This document shows, piece after piece, positions 51,498 through 59,631 of a stretch of DNA of 64,000 nt; position 1 is the first letter of the stretch, and each line of letters opens with the position of its first letter. The notes under the pieces were generated by a model. The model made no database searches, was not told where the DNA came from, and saw only the letters and a program-made list of their open reading frames with translations. A program made the translations under genes and the position numbers. The DNA comes from Actinospica robiniae DSM 44927 (GTDB taxonomy: Bacteria > Actinomycetota > Actinomycetes > Streptomycetales > Catenulisporaceae), in the NCBI RefSeq assembly GCF_000504285.1, contig NZ_KI632511.1, positions 8,910,154 through 8,974,153 on the forward strand. The letters run 5' to 3'.

Positions 51498-52553
51498 TCA
51501 CGCCAACTCCTGCGGCACCGCCACGCCCTTGTCCGCGGCGAGCTGCGCGAGCTGGTCGACCAGCTTGCGGGGGAGCGGGACGCCGGCGGCGGAGCGCTCG
51601 TCGAGGGTGTGCGCGCCGCGCTCGCCGGGGACGAGGATGCCGGCGTCGGGGTCGGCCTTCGGCAGGGCCTTGATGGCGTCGACGGTGTCGTCGACGATCG
51701 CGCGGAACTCCTCCACCGGGGCGAACGCGGCGATGTCGATCGCCATCAGCAGCGCGTTCTGGCGGTGCCGGCGGCCTTCCTCGGTGCCGGAGTGGTAGCC
51801 GGTGACGATCGGGTTGCCGGTCAGGCCGCCGGCGAGCATCTCGAACAGCAGCGACATGCCCGCGCCCTTGGCGCCGCCGACCGGCAGCGGGATCGCGGCC
51901 TCGGCCGGGTCGGTGGTCGGCCGGCCGTCGCGGGTGATGGCGGCGCCTTCGGGCAGCTCCTTGCCCTGCGCCTTGAGCTGCGCGATCCGGCCGAGCGCGA
52001 TCACCGCGGTGGCCATGTCCAGCAGCACGGTCGGGTGCCGGCCCGCCGGCACGGCCACCGACAGCGGGCTGGTGGCGACGGCCGAGGCGTTGCTGCCGGG
52101 GTAGGCCATGTTCGGCACGCCGGCCACGATGCCCATGCCGGCCATGCCGTACTGGGCGGCGCGCTCGGTGTAGTAGCCGATCGCGCCGGTGTGGACGGTG
52201 CCGCGCACGGCCACCCAGGCGGCGCCGGCCGACCTCGCCATGCTCACCGCCTCGTCCATGGCCCGGGTCAGCGCGACCGGGCCGGGGGCGGCGTCGGCGT
52301 CGAGGACGGCCACGGCCGGACGCAGGATGTCGACGTCTATGTTCGGCCTCGGATTCGCCTGGCCGTTCTCGAACAGCTCCAGGTACCGGGGGACGCGCGA
52401 GACGCCGTGCGAGTCGACGCCGCGCAGGTTCGCCCACACGAGCACGTCCGCCACCGTCTCGGCGTGCTCGCGGGAGACGCCGTAGGCGCCGAACAGGTCG
52501 GTGACGAGGGTGCGCAGGCTCTTGTCCGGCACGGTGACACGGGGTTGGGGCAT
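51498..52553 (-). CDS. Ldh-family (malate/L-lactate/ureidoglycolate-type) NAD(P)-dependent dehydrogenase
   Basis: A 351-residue member of the Ldh2/MDH2 family, a fold distinct from classical lactate dehydrogenases. NLRGVDSHGVSRVPRYLELFENG is the signature with the catalytic His, TGAIGYYTERAAQYGM and NMAYPGSNASAVATSPLS are conserved, and PVGGAKGAGMSLLFEMLAGGLTG is the nucleotide region. It oxidises 2-hydroxy acids to 2-oxo acids. It is the last gene of a five-gene minus-strand operon and may supply the 2-oxo acid for the ThDP decarboxylase encoded just upstream. Confidence 0.88.
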   Translation of the reverse strand: MPQPRVTVPDKSLRTLVTDLFGAYGVSREHAETVADVLVWANLRGVDSHGVSRVPRYLELFENGQANPRPNIDVDILRPAVAVLDADAAPGPVALTRAMDEAVSMARSAGAAWVAVRGTVHTGAIGYYTERAAQYGMAGMGIVAGVPNMAYPGSNASAVATSPLSVAVPAGRHPTVLLDMATAVIALGRIAQLKAQGKELPEGAAITRDGRPTTDPAEAAIPLPVGGAKGAGMSLLFEMLAGGLTGNPIVTGYHSGTEEGRRHRQNALLMAIDIAAFAPVEEFRAIVDDTVDAIKALPKADPDAGILVPGERGAHTLDERSAAGVPLPRKLVDQLAQLAADKGVAVPQELA

Positions 52554-52583
52554 ATCAGTCTCCTCGCTCGGTGGCGATTCTTC

Positions 52584-52607
52584 GGTGCGGGTGCGGGTGC
52601 GGGTGCG
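52584..52607. repeat. short tandem repeat (GGTGCG)4
   Basis: Four tandem copies of the hexamer GGTGCG lie in the 60-bp gap between the Ldh-type and ThDP-enzyme genes. Slippage here could alter spacing between the two genes, but it is outside both frames. Confidence 0.7.
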
Positions 52608-52613
52608 GGGGTG

Positions 52614-54311
52614 TCAGCGGGTGACGCGGACGTCGACGATCGCGGTGATGCCGGAGCGCACCGACTCCATGGCCTTCTCCAGGCCCGCGCGCAGCTCGTC
52701 CGGGTCGCTCAGGGTCATCCCGAGCATCCCGAACGGCCCGGCGAGCGCGGCGAGGTCGGGCTGTTCGGACAGGTCCACTCCGTGGAAGTCGGCGTGCCGC
52801 ACGGACGCGCCGTCGGGGTAGAACCGCAGGTGGTTGAGTTTCATCGACAGGTACTGGCGGTTGTTGAACACCAGGATCAGCAGCGGCAGGCCGAGGCTCT
52901 TGGCGGCGCTGAGCGACTGGACGATCGGGTTGTAGAGGAACGAGCCGTCGCCCACCGTCAGCGCGACTTCGCGGTCCGGGTCGGCCAGCTTCACGCCGAG
53001 CGCCACGCCGATGCCCTGGCCGAGGCCGCCCTGCACGTAGCTGTAGCGCCCCGGGCGGTCGGCCTTGAGCCGCTGCTGCACGATCCGCGCGTGCGTGATG
53101 GTCTCGTCGATCACCGCCGCGTCCGGATCGAGCAGCTCGCGCAGGACGTCGACCACTGCGGCCGGGTCGATGCCGGAGCCGGCCGGCCTCGACGAGGCGG
53201 CAGCCGCAGCCGGTGCCCCAGCCGAAGCGGCGTGTGCCTCAGCCTCGCGCGCGGCCACGAGCTCCGCGTCCACGCCCGCCTCGCGCACCGCTTCCGTCAG
53301 GGCCGTGAGAGTCGGGCCGATGTCGCCCTCCAGGTACTGGTCTGCGCCCAGGACCTGGTAGTCGACGTGGGGACGGTGCGGTACGTCGTCGATCACCAGC
53401 ACCCGCGAGTGCGCGGGCCGGTTGCTCGGTGGGTAGTACGGCGCCCGGCAGCACACCAGCACGATCAGGTCGGCCTCGGCGAACAGCGCCGTGGCGTCCC
53501 CGCCGTGGTGCAGTCGGTGCGTGCGCGGGAAGTTCGCACACACCGCGGACTGCGGCTCCACCACCGGGATCGCCAGCGCCTCGGCGAGCTCGACCAGGGC
53601 CTCGAAGCCGCCCGGGTGCCGGCCCGCCGACTCCGTCACGATGACCGGTCGGCGCGCCGCGGTCAGCAGCGAGGCGGCCTGCTCGAGCTCCGCCCGGGTG
53701 CTCACCCGCGCGCCGGGCTCCGGCACCGGGCGCGCCGCGGCCGGGCGGGTCCACGGCTGCAGCAGCACCTCCATCGGGATGTTGAGGTACACCGGGCCGG
53801 CCGGCGCCCGCCGGGCCAGCTCGGCCGCCCGCACGATGTGCCCGTACGCGGTGGAGACGTCCCCGACCTGCGTCGCCCACTTGGTGAACGGCGCCGCGAC
53901 GGCCTGCGGGCCGCCCACGACGGAGAGGTTGCGATACCACTGCGAGCCCGGGTCGGTGCCGGTCTCGCCGTAGCCGGTGGACTCGGCGGAGGCCACCACC
54001 ATCGGCACGCCGGTCAGCAGGGCGCCGTGGATGCCGTTGGCGCCCTGCAGCAGGCCGGGGACGGCGTGCAGCAGCACGAGCTGGGGCCGCCCGGTGGCCA
54101 GGGTGTAGCCGGTGGACATGGCGACCGCGAGGGTCTCGTGCATCAGGTCGATGTAGCGCGGCCCGGCGACGCCGTCCCGCCGCTGCCGGGCCAGCGCCTC
54201 CCACACCGGGGCCCACTCGGAGCCTGAGGAGCAGAACACGACGTCGACGCCGAGGTCCCGGCAGGCGGCGAGAACGGCCTCGCCGCCGTCCGGCTGTGCT
54301 GATTCGGTCAT
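52614..54311 (-). CDS. thiamine-diphosphate-dependent enzyme (benzoylformate decarboxylase-like)
   Basis: A 565-residue three-domain ThDP enzyme. The N-terminal PYR domain has RYIDLMHETLAVAMSTGY with the activating Glu 59, then a central domain (about 190-335), and the PP domain with VGDGSFLYNPIVQSLSAAKSLGLPLLILVFNN holding the GDG...NN ThDP/Mg motif (written in parts: GDGSFLYNP, then LILVFNN). The linker (~350-375) is Ala-rich. Such enzymes decarboxylate 2-oxo acids or ligate aldehydes. The setting with an Ldh-type dehydrogenase and an aldehyde dehydrogenase favours a 2-oxo acid decarboxylase. Confidence 0.88.
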   Translation of the reverse strand: MTESAQPDGGEAVLAACRDLGVDVVFCSSGSEWAPVWEALARQRRDGVAGPRYIDLMHETLAVAMSTGYTLATGRPQLVLLHAVPGLLQGANGIHGALLTGVPMVVASAESTGYGETGTDPGSQWYRNLSVVGGPQAVAAPFTKWATQVGDVSTAYGHIVRAAELARRAPAGPVYLNIPMEVLLQPWTRPAAARPVPEPGARVSTRAELEQAASLLTAARRPVIVTESAGRHPGGFEALVELAEALAIPVVEPQSAVCANFPRTHRLHHGGDATALFAEADLIVLVCCRAPYYPPSNRPAHSRVLVIDDVPHRPHVDYQVLGADQYLEGDIGPTLTALTEAVREAGVDAELVAAREAEAHAASAGAPAAAAASSRPAGSGIDPAAVVDVLRELLDPDAAVIDETITHARIVQQRLKADRPGRYSYVQGGLGQGIGVALGVKLADPDREVALTVGDGSFLYNPIVQSLSAAKSLGLPLLILVFNNRQYLSMKLNHLRFYPDGASVRHADFHGVDLSEQPDLAALAGPFGMLGMTLSDPDELRAGLEKAMESVRSGITAIVDVRVTR

Positions 54312-54330
54312 GGTCCCGTCTCTTCCCGTG

Positions 54331-55200
54331 CTACTTCGCGGCGTCCGGCACCGGCCAGCCGAGGACCTCGCAGATCCCGCGACCCATGATCCACTCGAGC
54401 TGCTCCTCGGAGAAGCCGAAGTGCTTGGTGAACTGCTCGATCGTGTCGGTCCAGGTGATGCCGTGGCCCATCAGGCGGGTGATGTCGGTGCCCCAGAAGG
54501 CGCGCTCCGGGCCCATCTTGTCCACGACCTCGTGCACGTACTTGGCGATGTTGAGGTTCGGGAACGGCTGGGTGGAGTAGCCGGGGATCGCGGAGACCTT
54601 CACGTGGATGTTCGGGTGCTTGCACAGGTCGGCGGTCTCCTGGACCCAGTAGCCGATCGCGTCGTCCACGCAGCGGGCCATGATGCCCATGTGGTCGATG
54701 ATGAGCTTCAGGTCCGGGTGGCGCTCGGCGATCTGGCCCAGCTCCGTCTTCCAGATCGGCGCGTGCACCATGGTCACCAGGCCGAGCTCCTCGGCCAGCG
54801 GCCAGTACCAGTCGTTGGTGCCGTCGATCATCCAGTTGCGGTCGATCGGCCGGTGGAAGGTCAGCCGGGTGCCCTTGACGTGCGGGTTGGCGGCCAGCTC
54901 GTGCATCAGGGCCGCGCCCTCCTCGGGCTTGTTCTGCGGCACCCGGGCCATCACGCCGAAGCGGTCCGGGTGGGCTTCGCAGGCCTCGAGCGCGTAGTCG
55001 ATCCGGTCGCCCTCCCAGGACGGCGGCAGGATCAGCGCGCGGTCCACGCCGGCCTCGTCCATCAGGCTGAGCGCCTCTTCGTAGCTGAACGCCTCCTCGC
55101 GGTGCCCGTTGAGCCGGATCCGCTCGCGCGCGCCGGGGACCCAGGGGCGGTCGGGGGTCTCTTCCTTCCACACGTGGATCTGGGTGTCGACGATGAACAT
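54331..55200 (-). CDS. amidohydrolase family protein (2-pyrone-4,6-dicarboxylate hydrolase/LigI-like superfamily)
   Basis: A 289-residue TIM-barrel metal-dependent hydrolase of the amidohydrolase-2 family. It starts FIVDTQIHVWKEE (first H of the metal site, in H-x-W rather than H-x-H form), contains LIIDHMGIM and WGTDITRLMG (last Asp), and has VTMVHAPIWKTEL. Family members include LigI and 4-sulfomuconolactonase of aromatic pathways. The absence of the second His at H-x-H suggests a metal-independent or single-metal variant, as in LigI. It lies 20 bp from the ThDP-enzyme gene. Confidence 0.86.
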   Translation of the reverse strand: MFIVDTQIHVWKEETPDRPWVPGARERIRLNGHREEAFSYEEALSLMDEAGVDRALILPPSWEGDRIDYALEACEAHPDRFGVMARVPQNKPEEGAALMHELAANPHVKGTRLTFHRPIDRNWMIDGTNDWYWPLAEELGLVTMVHAPIWKTELGQIAERHPDLKLIIDHMGIMARCVDDAIGYWVQETADLCKHPNIHVKVSAIPGYSTQPFPNLNIAKYVHEVVDKMGPERAFWGTDITRLMGHGITWTDTIEQFTKHFGFSEEQLEWIMGRGICEVLGWPVPDAAK

Positions 55201-55272
55201 GCGGTCCTCGCTTCCTTCGTTCTGGTGTTTTCGGGTGGATCACCGGGATGCGGTGCGATGGGGGAGGGCCGG

Positions 55273-56484
55273 TCAGCCGGCGCGGCGGACCGGAAGCCGG
55301 CCGACCACGTGTTCGGCGATGGCCAGGCTGGAGGTGGCCGCCGGGGAGGGGGCGTTGCGCACGGCCGTGATCGGGCCGAGCGTGTTGATCCGGAAGTCGT
55401 CCACGAGCGAGCCGTCGCGGTCGACCGCCTGCGCGCGGATGCCCGCGGGGGCCCGCACCAGGTCACTCGGCGTCAGATCGGGCACGTACGCCCGGGCCGC
55501 GTTCGTGAACGCGCGCTTCGAGAGCGATCCGCGCATCTCGCCGAGGCCCATCTTCCAGTGCTGACGGAAGAGCCGGAGCGTGCCCGGCCAGGTCAGCGTC
55601 TGGTACAGGTCGCGCGGGCTGACGTCGCGGCGTAGGTAGCCCTCGCGGGCGAGCGCGAACACCGCGTTCGGACCGACGTCGACCATGCCGTCCATCCGCG
55701 GCGTCAGATGCACGCCGAGGAACGGGTAGGCCGGGTCCGGCACCGGGTAGACGAGTGCTCTGACGAGGTCCGTGCGCTCCGGGCGGAGCCGGTAGTACTC
55801 GCCGCGGAACGGGATGATCGCAGGGCCCGGATCGTCTCCGGCGAGCTTGGCGACGGCGTCGGACTGCAGGCCCGCGCACAGGATCAGCCGGTCGAAGACG
55901 TGCCGCTCGCCATAGCCGTCGTGCACGGCCACCTGCTCGCCGGCGCGCTCGATCCGGGTGACGGAGTGGGAGAGCAGCACCTGGCCGCCCAGCTTGACCA
56001 CGTCCTCGGCCAGCGCCCGGGCGACCTGCCGGTAGTCGATGATCGCGGTGGTGGGGGAGTGCAGCGCCGCCCGGCCGCGCACATGCGGTTCAAGCTCGCG
56101 CAGACCGGCCGGGTCGAGCCAGGTCACGCCGGGCACGCCGTTGGCCGCCGCGCGCTGCTGCAGGTCGCGGAGCCGGGCCACCTCGACCTCGTCCCGCGCG
56201 ACGATCACCTTGCCGATCTCGCGGTACTCGATACCGTGCTCGGCGCTGAACTCGCGCAGCAGCTCCACGCCGCGCCGGCACAGCTGCGCCTTGAGCGAGC
56301 CCGGAGTGTAGTAGATCCCTGAGTGGATCACGCCGGAGTTGTGGCCGGACTGGTGCGCGGCGACCCGGTCCTCCTTCTCGAAGACGGTCACCTGAGCCCC
56401 GGTCAGCTCGGCCAGCCGGCGGGCGACGGCGAGGCCGACCAGGCCCGCGCCGACGACGCCGATCCGCTGTGCGTCAGTGCTCAT
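55273..56484 (-). CDS. lhgO: L-2-hydroxyglutarate oxidase family FAD protein
   Basis: A 403-residue DAO-type flavoprotein. GVVGAGLVGLAVARRLAEL binds FAD near the N-terminus. HQSGHNSGVIHSGIYYTPGSLKAQLCRRG is diagnostic of LhgO, as are FRGEYYRL and PYPFLGVHLTPR-like sequence further on. It oxidises L-2-hydroxyglutarate (or a related L-2-hydroxy acid) to the 2-oxo acid, passing electrons to the chain or O2. It is two bases from the aldehyde dehydrogenase, so co-translated, and in this operon its real substrate may be a pathway hydroxyacid. Confidence 0.88.
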   Translation of the reverse strand: MSTDAQRIGVVGAGLVGLAVARRLAELTGAQVTVFEKEDRVAAHQSGHNSGVIHSGIYYTPGSLKAQLCRRGVELLREFSAEHGIEYREIGKVIVARDEVEVARLRDLQQRAAANGVPGVTWLDPAGLRELEPHVRGRAALHSPTTAIIDYRQVARALAEDVVKLGGQVLLSHSVTRIERAGEQVAVHDGYGERHVFDRLILCAGLQSDAVAKLAGDDPGPAIIPFRGEYYRLRPERTDLVRALVYPVPDPAYPFLGVHLTPRMDGMVDVGPNAVFALAREGYLRRDVSPRDLYQTLTWPGTLRLFRQHWKMGLGEMRGSLSKRAFTNAARAYVPDLTPSDLVRAPAGIRAQAVDRDGSLVDDFRINTLGPITAVRNAPSPAATSSLAIAEHVVGRLPVRRAG

Positions 56485-56486
56485 CG

Positions 56487-57947
56487 TCAGGCTCCGTACC
56501 GGATCGCGACGGTCTTGACCCGGCTGTAGAAGCGCAGCGCCTCGGCCCCCTGCTCCTTGAACGGCGAACCGGAGGCGCCGAAGCCGCCGAAAGGCAGGTG
56601 CACGTCCCAGCCGGGCGTGGGCAGGTTCACCGCGATCTGGCCGGCCTCGACCCGCCGGGCGAACTCGTGCGCGCGCTGCAGGCTGCCGGTGAACACCCCG
56701 GCGGCCAGGCCGTAGACGGAGTCGTTCACGGCGGCGATCGCCTCGTCGAGGCCGTCGACCACGCGCACCGCGGCGACCGGACCGAAGACCTCCTCGCGCC
56801 AGATCGCCATCTCCGGCATCACGTCGCGCAGCACCGTCGGCAGCACGTAGCAGCCGTGCTCGTAACCGGCCTCGGTCGGGGCGCAGCCGCCGGCCGCGAG
56901 CACGGCGCCGTCGGCCTGGGCCCGGGCTATGTGTTCGAGCACGTCGTCGCGGTGCCGGCTGCTGACCAGCGGGCCCATCGTGGTGCCCGGCTCGCCGCCG
57001 GGGCCGGGGCGCAGCGCCTGGGCGACCTCGACCAGCCCGGCGATCACCTCGTCGGCGACGGCCCGGTCCACCACGACCCGGCTGGTGGCGGTGCAGCGCT
57101 GGCCGGCCTGGCCGAACACGGCCGCGGCGACGGTCGGAATGGCCAGGGCGAGGTCCGCGTCGTCGAGGACGGCGGTGGCGTTCTTGCCGCCCATTTCCGT
57201 CTGCAGCCGCACGTCGCGCCCGGCGAGCTGGCGCTGCAGCGAGCGGCCGACCTCGGTGCTGCCGGTGAAGGAGACTGCGGCCGGCCGCGGGTCCTCGAGC
57301 AGCGCGTCCGAGATCCGGCTCGCCCGGCCCAGCGCCACGCCGAGCACGCCGGCGGGCAGGCCCGCGTCGTGCAGCGCGCGGGCCAGGTGCAGTGCGACCA
57401 GCGGGGTCTCGCTGGCCGGCTTGAGCACGATCGCGTTGCCGGAGATCAGCGCCGGCGCGGCCTTGCGCGCCGGGGTGAGCAGCGGGTCGTTCCACGGGGT
57501 GATCAGGCAGACGACGCCGAGCGGCTCGGTGCGCGCGCTGGTTTCGGTGCCAGGCCGCGCGTCGTGCAGCAGTTGCCCGTAGGGCTGCCGCGCCCAGGAA
57601 GCGTAGTAGTCGAAGAAGTCGGCCGCCTTGCCGACCTCGCCGTCGGCCTCGGCCCGGGTCTTGCCCATCTCGGCCACCAGGTCGGCGGCGATCTGCGCCG
57701 CGCGCTCGCGCAGCAGCGCGGCGGTGCGCACCATGACGGCGGCGCGCTCCAGCGGCGAGGTGGCGGCCCACGTGGCGGCGCCGCGCTCGGCCGCGTCGTA
57801 GAGTTCGGCGATCTCGGCCGCGTCCATCTCGGGTACCCGCGCGACCACGCGCCGGGTGTCGGCCGGATCGACCACGTCGATCGCGTGCCCTTCGCGCGGC
57901 TCGCGCCATTCGCCGCCGACCAACCGCGGCATCGTCCTGACTGACAT
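56487..57947 (-). CDS. aldehyde dehydrogenase
   Basis: A 486-residue ALDH. ITPWNDPLLTPARKAAPAL is the cofactor start, TEMGGKNATAVL carries the general-base Glu, GQAGQRCTATSRVVV the nucleophile Cys, and VFGPVAAVRVV the late conserved block. SGSPFKEQGAEALRFYSRVKTV matches the semialdehyde-type group. It begins the five-gene minus-strand operon (with a TTG three bases before its ATG) and would oxidise the aldehyde made by the ThDP enzyme, or an alpha-ketoglutarate semialdehyde. Confidence 0.9.
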   Translation of the reverse strand: MSVRTMPRLVGGEWREPREGHAIDVVDPADTRRVVARVPEMDAAEIAELYDAAERGAATWAATSPLERAAVMVRTAALLRERAAQIAADLVAEMGKTRAEADGEVGKAADFFDYYASWARQPYGQLLHDARPGTETSARTEPLGVVCLITPWNDPLLTPARKAAPALISGNAIVLKPASETPLVALHLARALHDAGLPAGVLGVALGRASRISDALLEDPRPAAVSFTGSTEVGRSLQRQLAGRDVRLQTEMGGKNATAVLDDADLALAIPTVAAAVFGQAGQRCTATSRVVVDRAVADEVIAGLVEVAQALRPGPGGEPGTTMGPLVSSRHRDDVLEHIARAQADGAVLAAGGCAPTEAGYEHGCYVLPTVLRDVMPEMAIWREEVFGPVAAVRVVDGLDEAIAAVNDSVYGLAAGVFTGSLQRAHEFARRVEAGQIAVNLPTPGWDVHLPFGGFGASGSPFKEQGAEALRFYSRVKTVAIRYGA

Positions 57948-58105
57948 CAACGCTCTGCTCTCCCGCTTTCTCGTTCGGCAGGGTTGTGCAGAGCGTAGGA
58001 GCGGAGGCAGGGGCGTCGAAATGGGTGAATGCGCAATCTAAGCTGTACCCGGCGGCGCCGCGGCGCGCCGAAGCCGAGCTCAGCGGCTTGATCAGGCGGA
58101 ATGGA

Positions 58106-59359
58106 TCAAGGAGCCGGCACCGCTGCGGCGGGTGTGAGCAGCGGCACGCCGGCCGGGTCGTCGAGCACCGTCTCGCAGCCGTAACGCAGCGCGCCCCGCA
58201 CGGTCGCGTCCGCGCCGAGCAGATCCGTGCTGATCAACGGCTCGTCGGTGGGGGTGACCGCGCGCCGGCCGGCCAGGTGCCGCAACACGTTCGGCACCAG
58301 CCAGTCCGACCAGTCGGCCAGATGGCCGCCGAGCACCACCTGCTCCGGGTCGGCCACCCGGGAGACCGCGGTCAGCGCGGTGGCCAGGGCCCGGGCGCCG
58401 GTCTCCAGCGCGCGCACCGCGGCCGGGTCGCCGCCGCGCAGCCGCCGGTCGAGCTCGTCCCGGCCCGCGCCCGGATCCGCTTCGTAGGCCGCCGGATCGA
58501 GGCCCGCCGACTGCAGCAGGGCGCCCAGGCCGAGGTAGGTGACCAGGCAGCCGTGGTCGCCGCACTTGCAGGCCGGGCCGTCGAAGGAGACCGGGATGTG
58601 CCCGAACTCGCCGGCCATGCCGTGCCCGCCGGTCTGCACCGCGCCGTCCGCGACGAGGCCGCCGCCGATGCCGCTGTCGGATCCGCGCAGGTAGGCGAAG
58701 ACCCGCGGGGCCGCGCCGGTGCGGTCCATCAGTGCCCGGTACTCGGCGAACGCGGCCATGTTGGCCTCGTTGACCACGCTGAGCGGGAACGCGCTCGCGG
58801 CGGGGTCGGCCCGCACCAGCGCGCGCAGGTCCACCCGGCGCCAGCCGAGCAGGATCGAGTCGGCCACGATCTCGTCCTCGATCACCGCGCCGGGCACGGC
58901 CAGCACCACCCGGGCCAGGTGCATCCGCTCCCGGCCGCCGCCGCGCGCCGCGGCGAGCCCGTCCCGCACCACCTGCCCGATCTGCCGGGCCACCGGGCGC
59001 GGATCGCCGTACGCGGCGCCGTGCGCCCGCTCGTCGCGCCAGAGCACGGTGGCGTCCAGGTCGGTGGCGGCGGACACCAGCCGGCCCGCGGTCACCTGGA
59101 TCGCCAGTGCGACCACCCGGCCGGGGGCGAGTTCGAGCAGCCGGCGCGGGCGGCCGCGGCTGCCCGAGGAGGCCAGGCCGACCTCGTGCACCAGCCCGTT
59201 CGCGATCAGCTCCGCGGTCAGCGCGGTGATCGAGGCGTGCACCAGGCCGGTGGCCTCGGCCAGTTCGGTGCGGGCGCACGGGCCGTGCGCGGCGACGTGC
59301 CGCAGGACCAGGGAGAGGTTGCGGCGTCGGACGTCGGCGGTGTCGACCGGGCTGTTCAC
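58106..59359 (-). CDS. ROK-family transcriptional regulator
   Basis: A 417-residue ROK repressor. The winged helix is near residues 15-60 (NLSLVLRHVAAHGPCARTELAEATGLVHASITALT). The sugar-kinase-like domain has VVNEANMAAFAEYRAL, GIGGGLVADGAVQTGGHGMAGEFGHI and the zinc motif CKCGDHGCL. The GTG at 59359 is the likely start (VNSPVDTADVRRRN). It lies between the catabolic operon (same direction) and the divergent MFS gene, so it probably controls one or both. A candidate operator is seen at 59415-59437. Confidence 0.88.
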   Translation of the reverse strand: MNSPVDTADVRRRNLSLVLRHVAAHGPCARTELAEATGLVHASITALTAELIANGLVHEVGLASSGSRGRPRRLLELAPGRVVALAIQVTAGRLVSAATDLDATVLWRDERAHGAAYGDPRPVARQIGQVVRDGLAAARGGGRERMHLARVVLAVPGAVIEDEIVADSILLGWRRVDLRALVRADPAASAFPLSVVNEANMAAFAEYRALMDRTGAAPRVFAYLRGSDSGIGGGLVADGAVQTGGHGMAGEFGHIPVSFDGPACKCGDHGCLVTYLGLGALLQSAGLDPAAYEADPGAGRDELDRRLRGGDPAAVRALETGARALATALTAVSRVADPEQVVLGGHLADWSDWLVPNVLRHLAGRRAVTPTDEPLISTDLLGADATVRGALRYGCETVLDDPAGVPLLTPAAAVPAP

Positions 59360-59414
59360 GGCTCTGATTGTGGCGGATCCCGGTGTGAACAGGGGCGGGA
59401 GGGCTGCGGCCACA

Positions 59415-59437
59415 ATATTTCTCACCCTGAAGAATAT
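59415..59437. promoter_or_regulatory. candidate ROK operator, imperfect inverted repeat
   Basis: ATATTTCT (59415-59422) and AGAATAT (59431-59437) form an imperfect AT-rich inverted repeat with an 8-base centre, 56 bp upstream of the ROK start. TATATT on the minus strand (59433-59438) could be the -10 of the ROK gene, so bound protein would block it. No AT-rich repeat of this quality is seen elsewhere in the gap. Confidence 0.5.
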
Positions 59438-59550
59438 AGACCGCCCCTGCGCCCCATGCCGCATCCGGATCTTGATGAAGATCGCCGCGATTCCCGCTGT
59501 CCGCCCGGCGCACAGCCCGGCCTCGTCACGGAATCGTAATATCTCGACTG

Positions 59551-59580
59551 TTGAAATAAATGAGTCCGTGCGGCCATACT
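59551..59580 (+). promoter_or_regulatory. candidate promoter of the MFS gene
   Basis: TTGAAA (59551-59556), an 18-base spacer and CATACT (59575-59580) make a plausible housekeeping promoter 52 bp before the MFS start codon. Confidence 0.5.
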
Positions 59581-59631
59581 CCTGGCACCGGCGGCCGCAT
59601 GCCCCGGGATCACAAAGACGTGAAGGACGCC

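Noticed and set aside
52584-52607. GGTGCG tandem repeat as a possible CRISPR or VNTR signal
   Set aside because: Only four 6-bp units with no spacers; a simple microsatellite.
55273-56484. L-2-hydroxyglutarate oxidase as recycler of the 2-hydroxyglutarate made by WbpB-type enzymes
   Set aside because: The gene is 30 kb away inside a catabolic operon, and WbpB-type recycling produces the hydroxyacid by another route; no link is visible.
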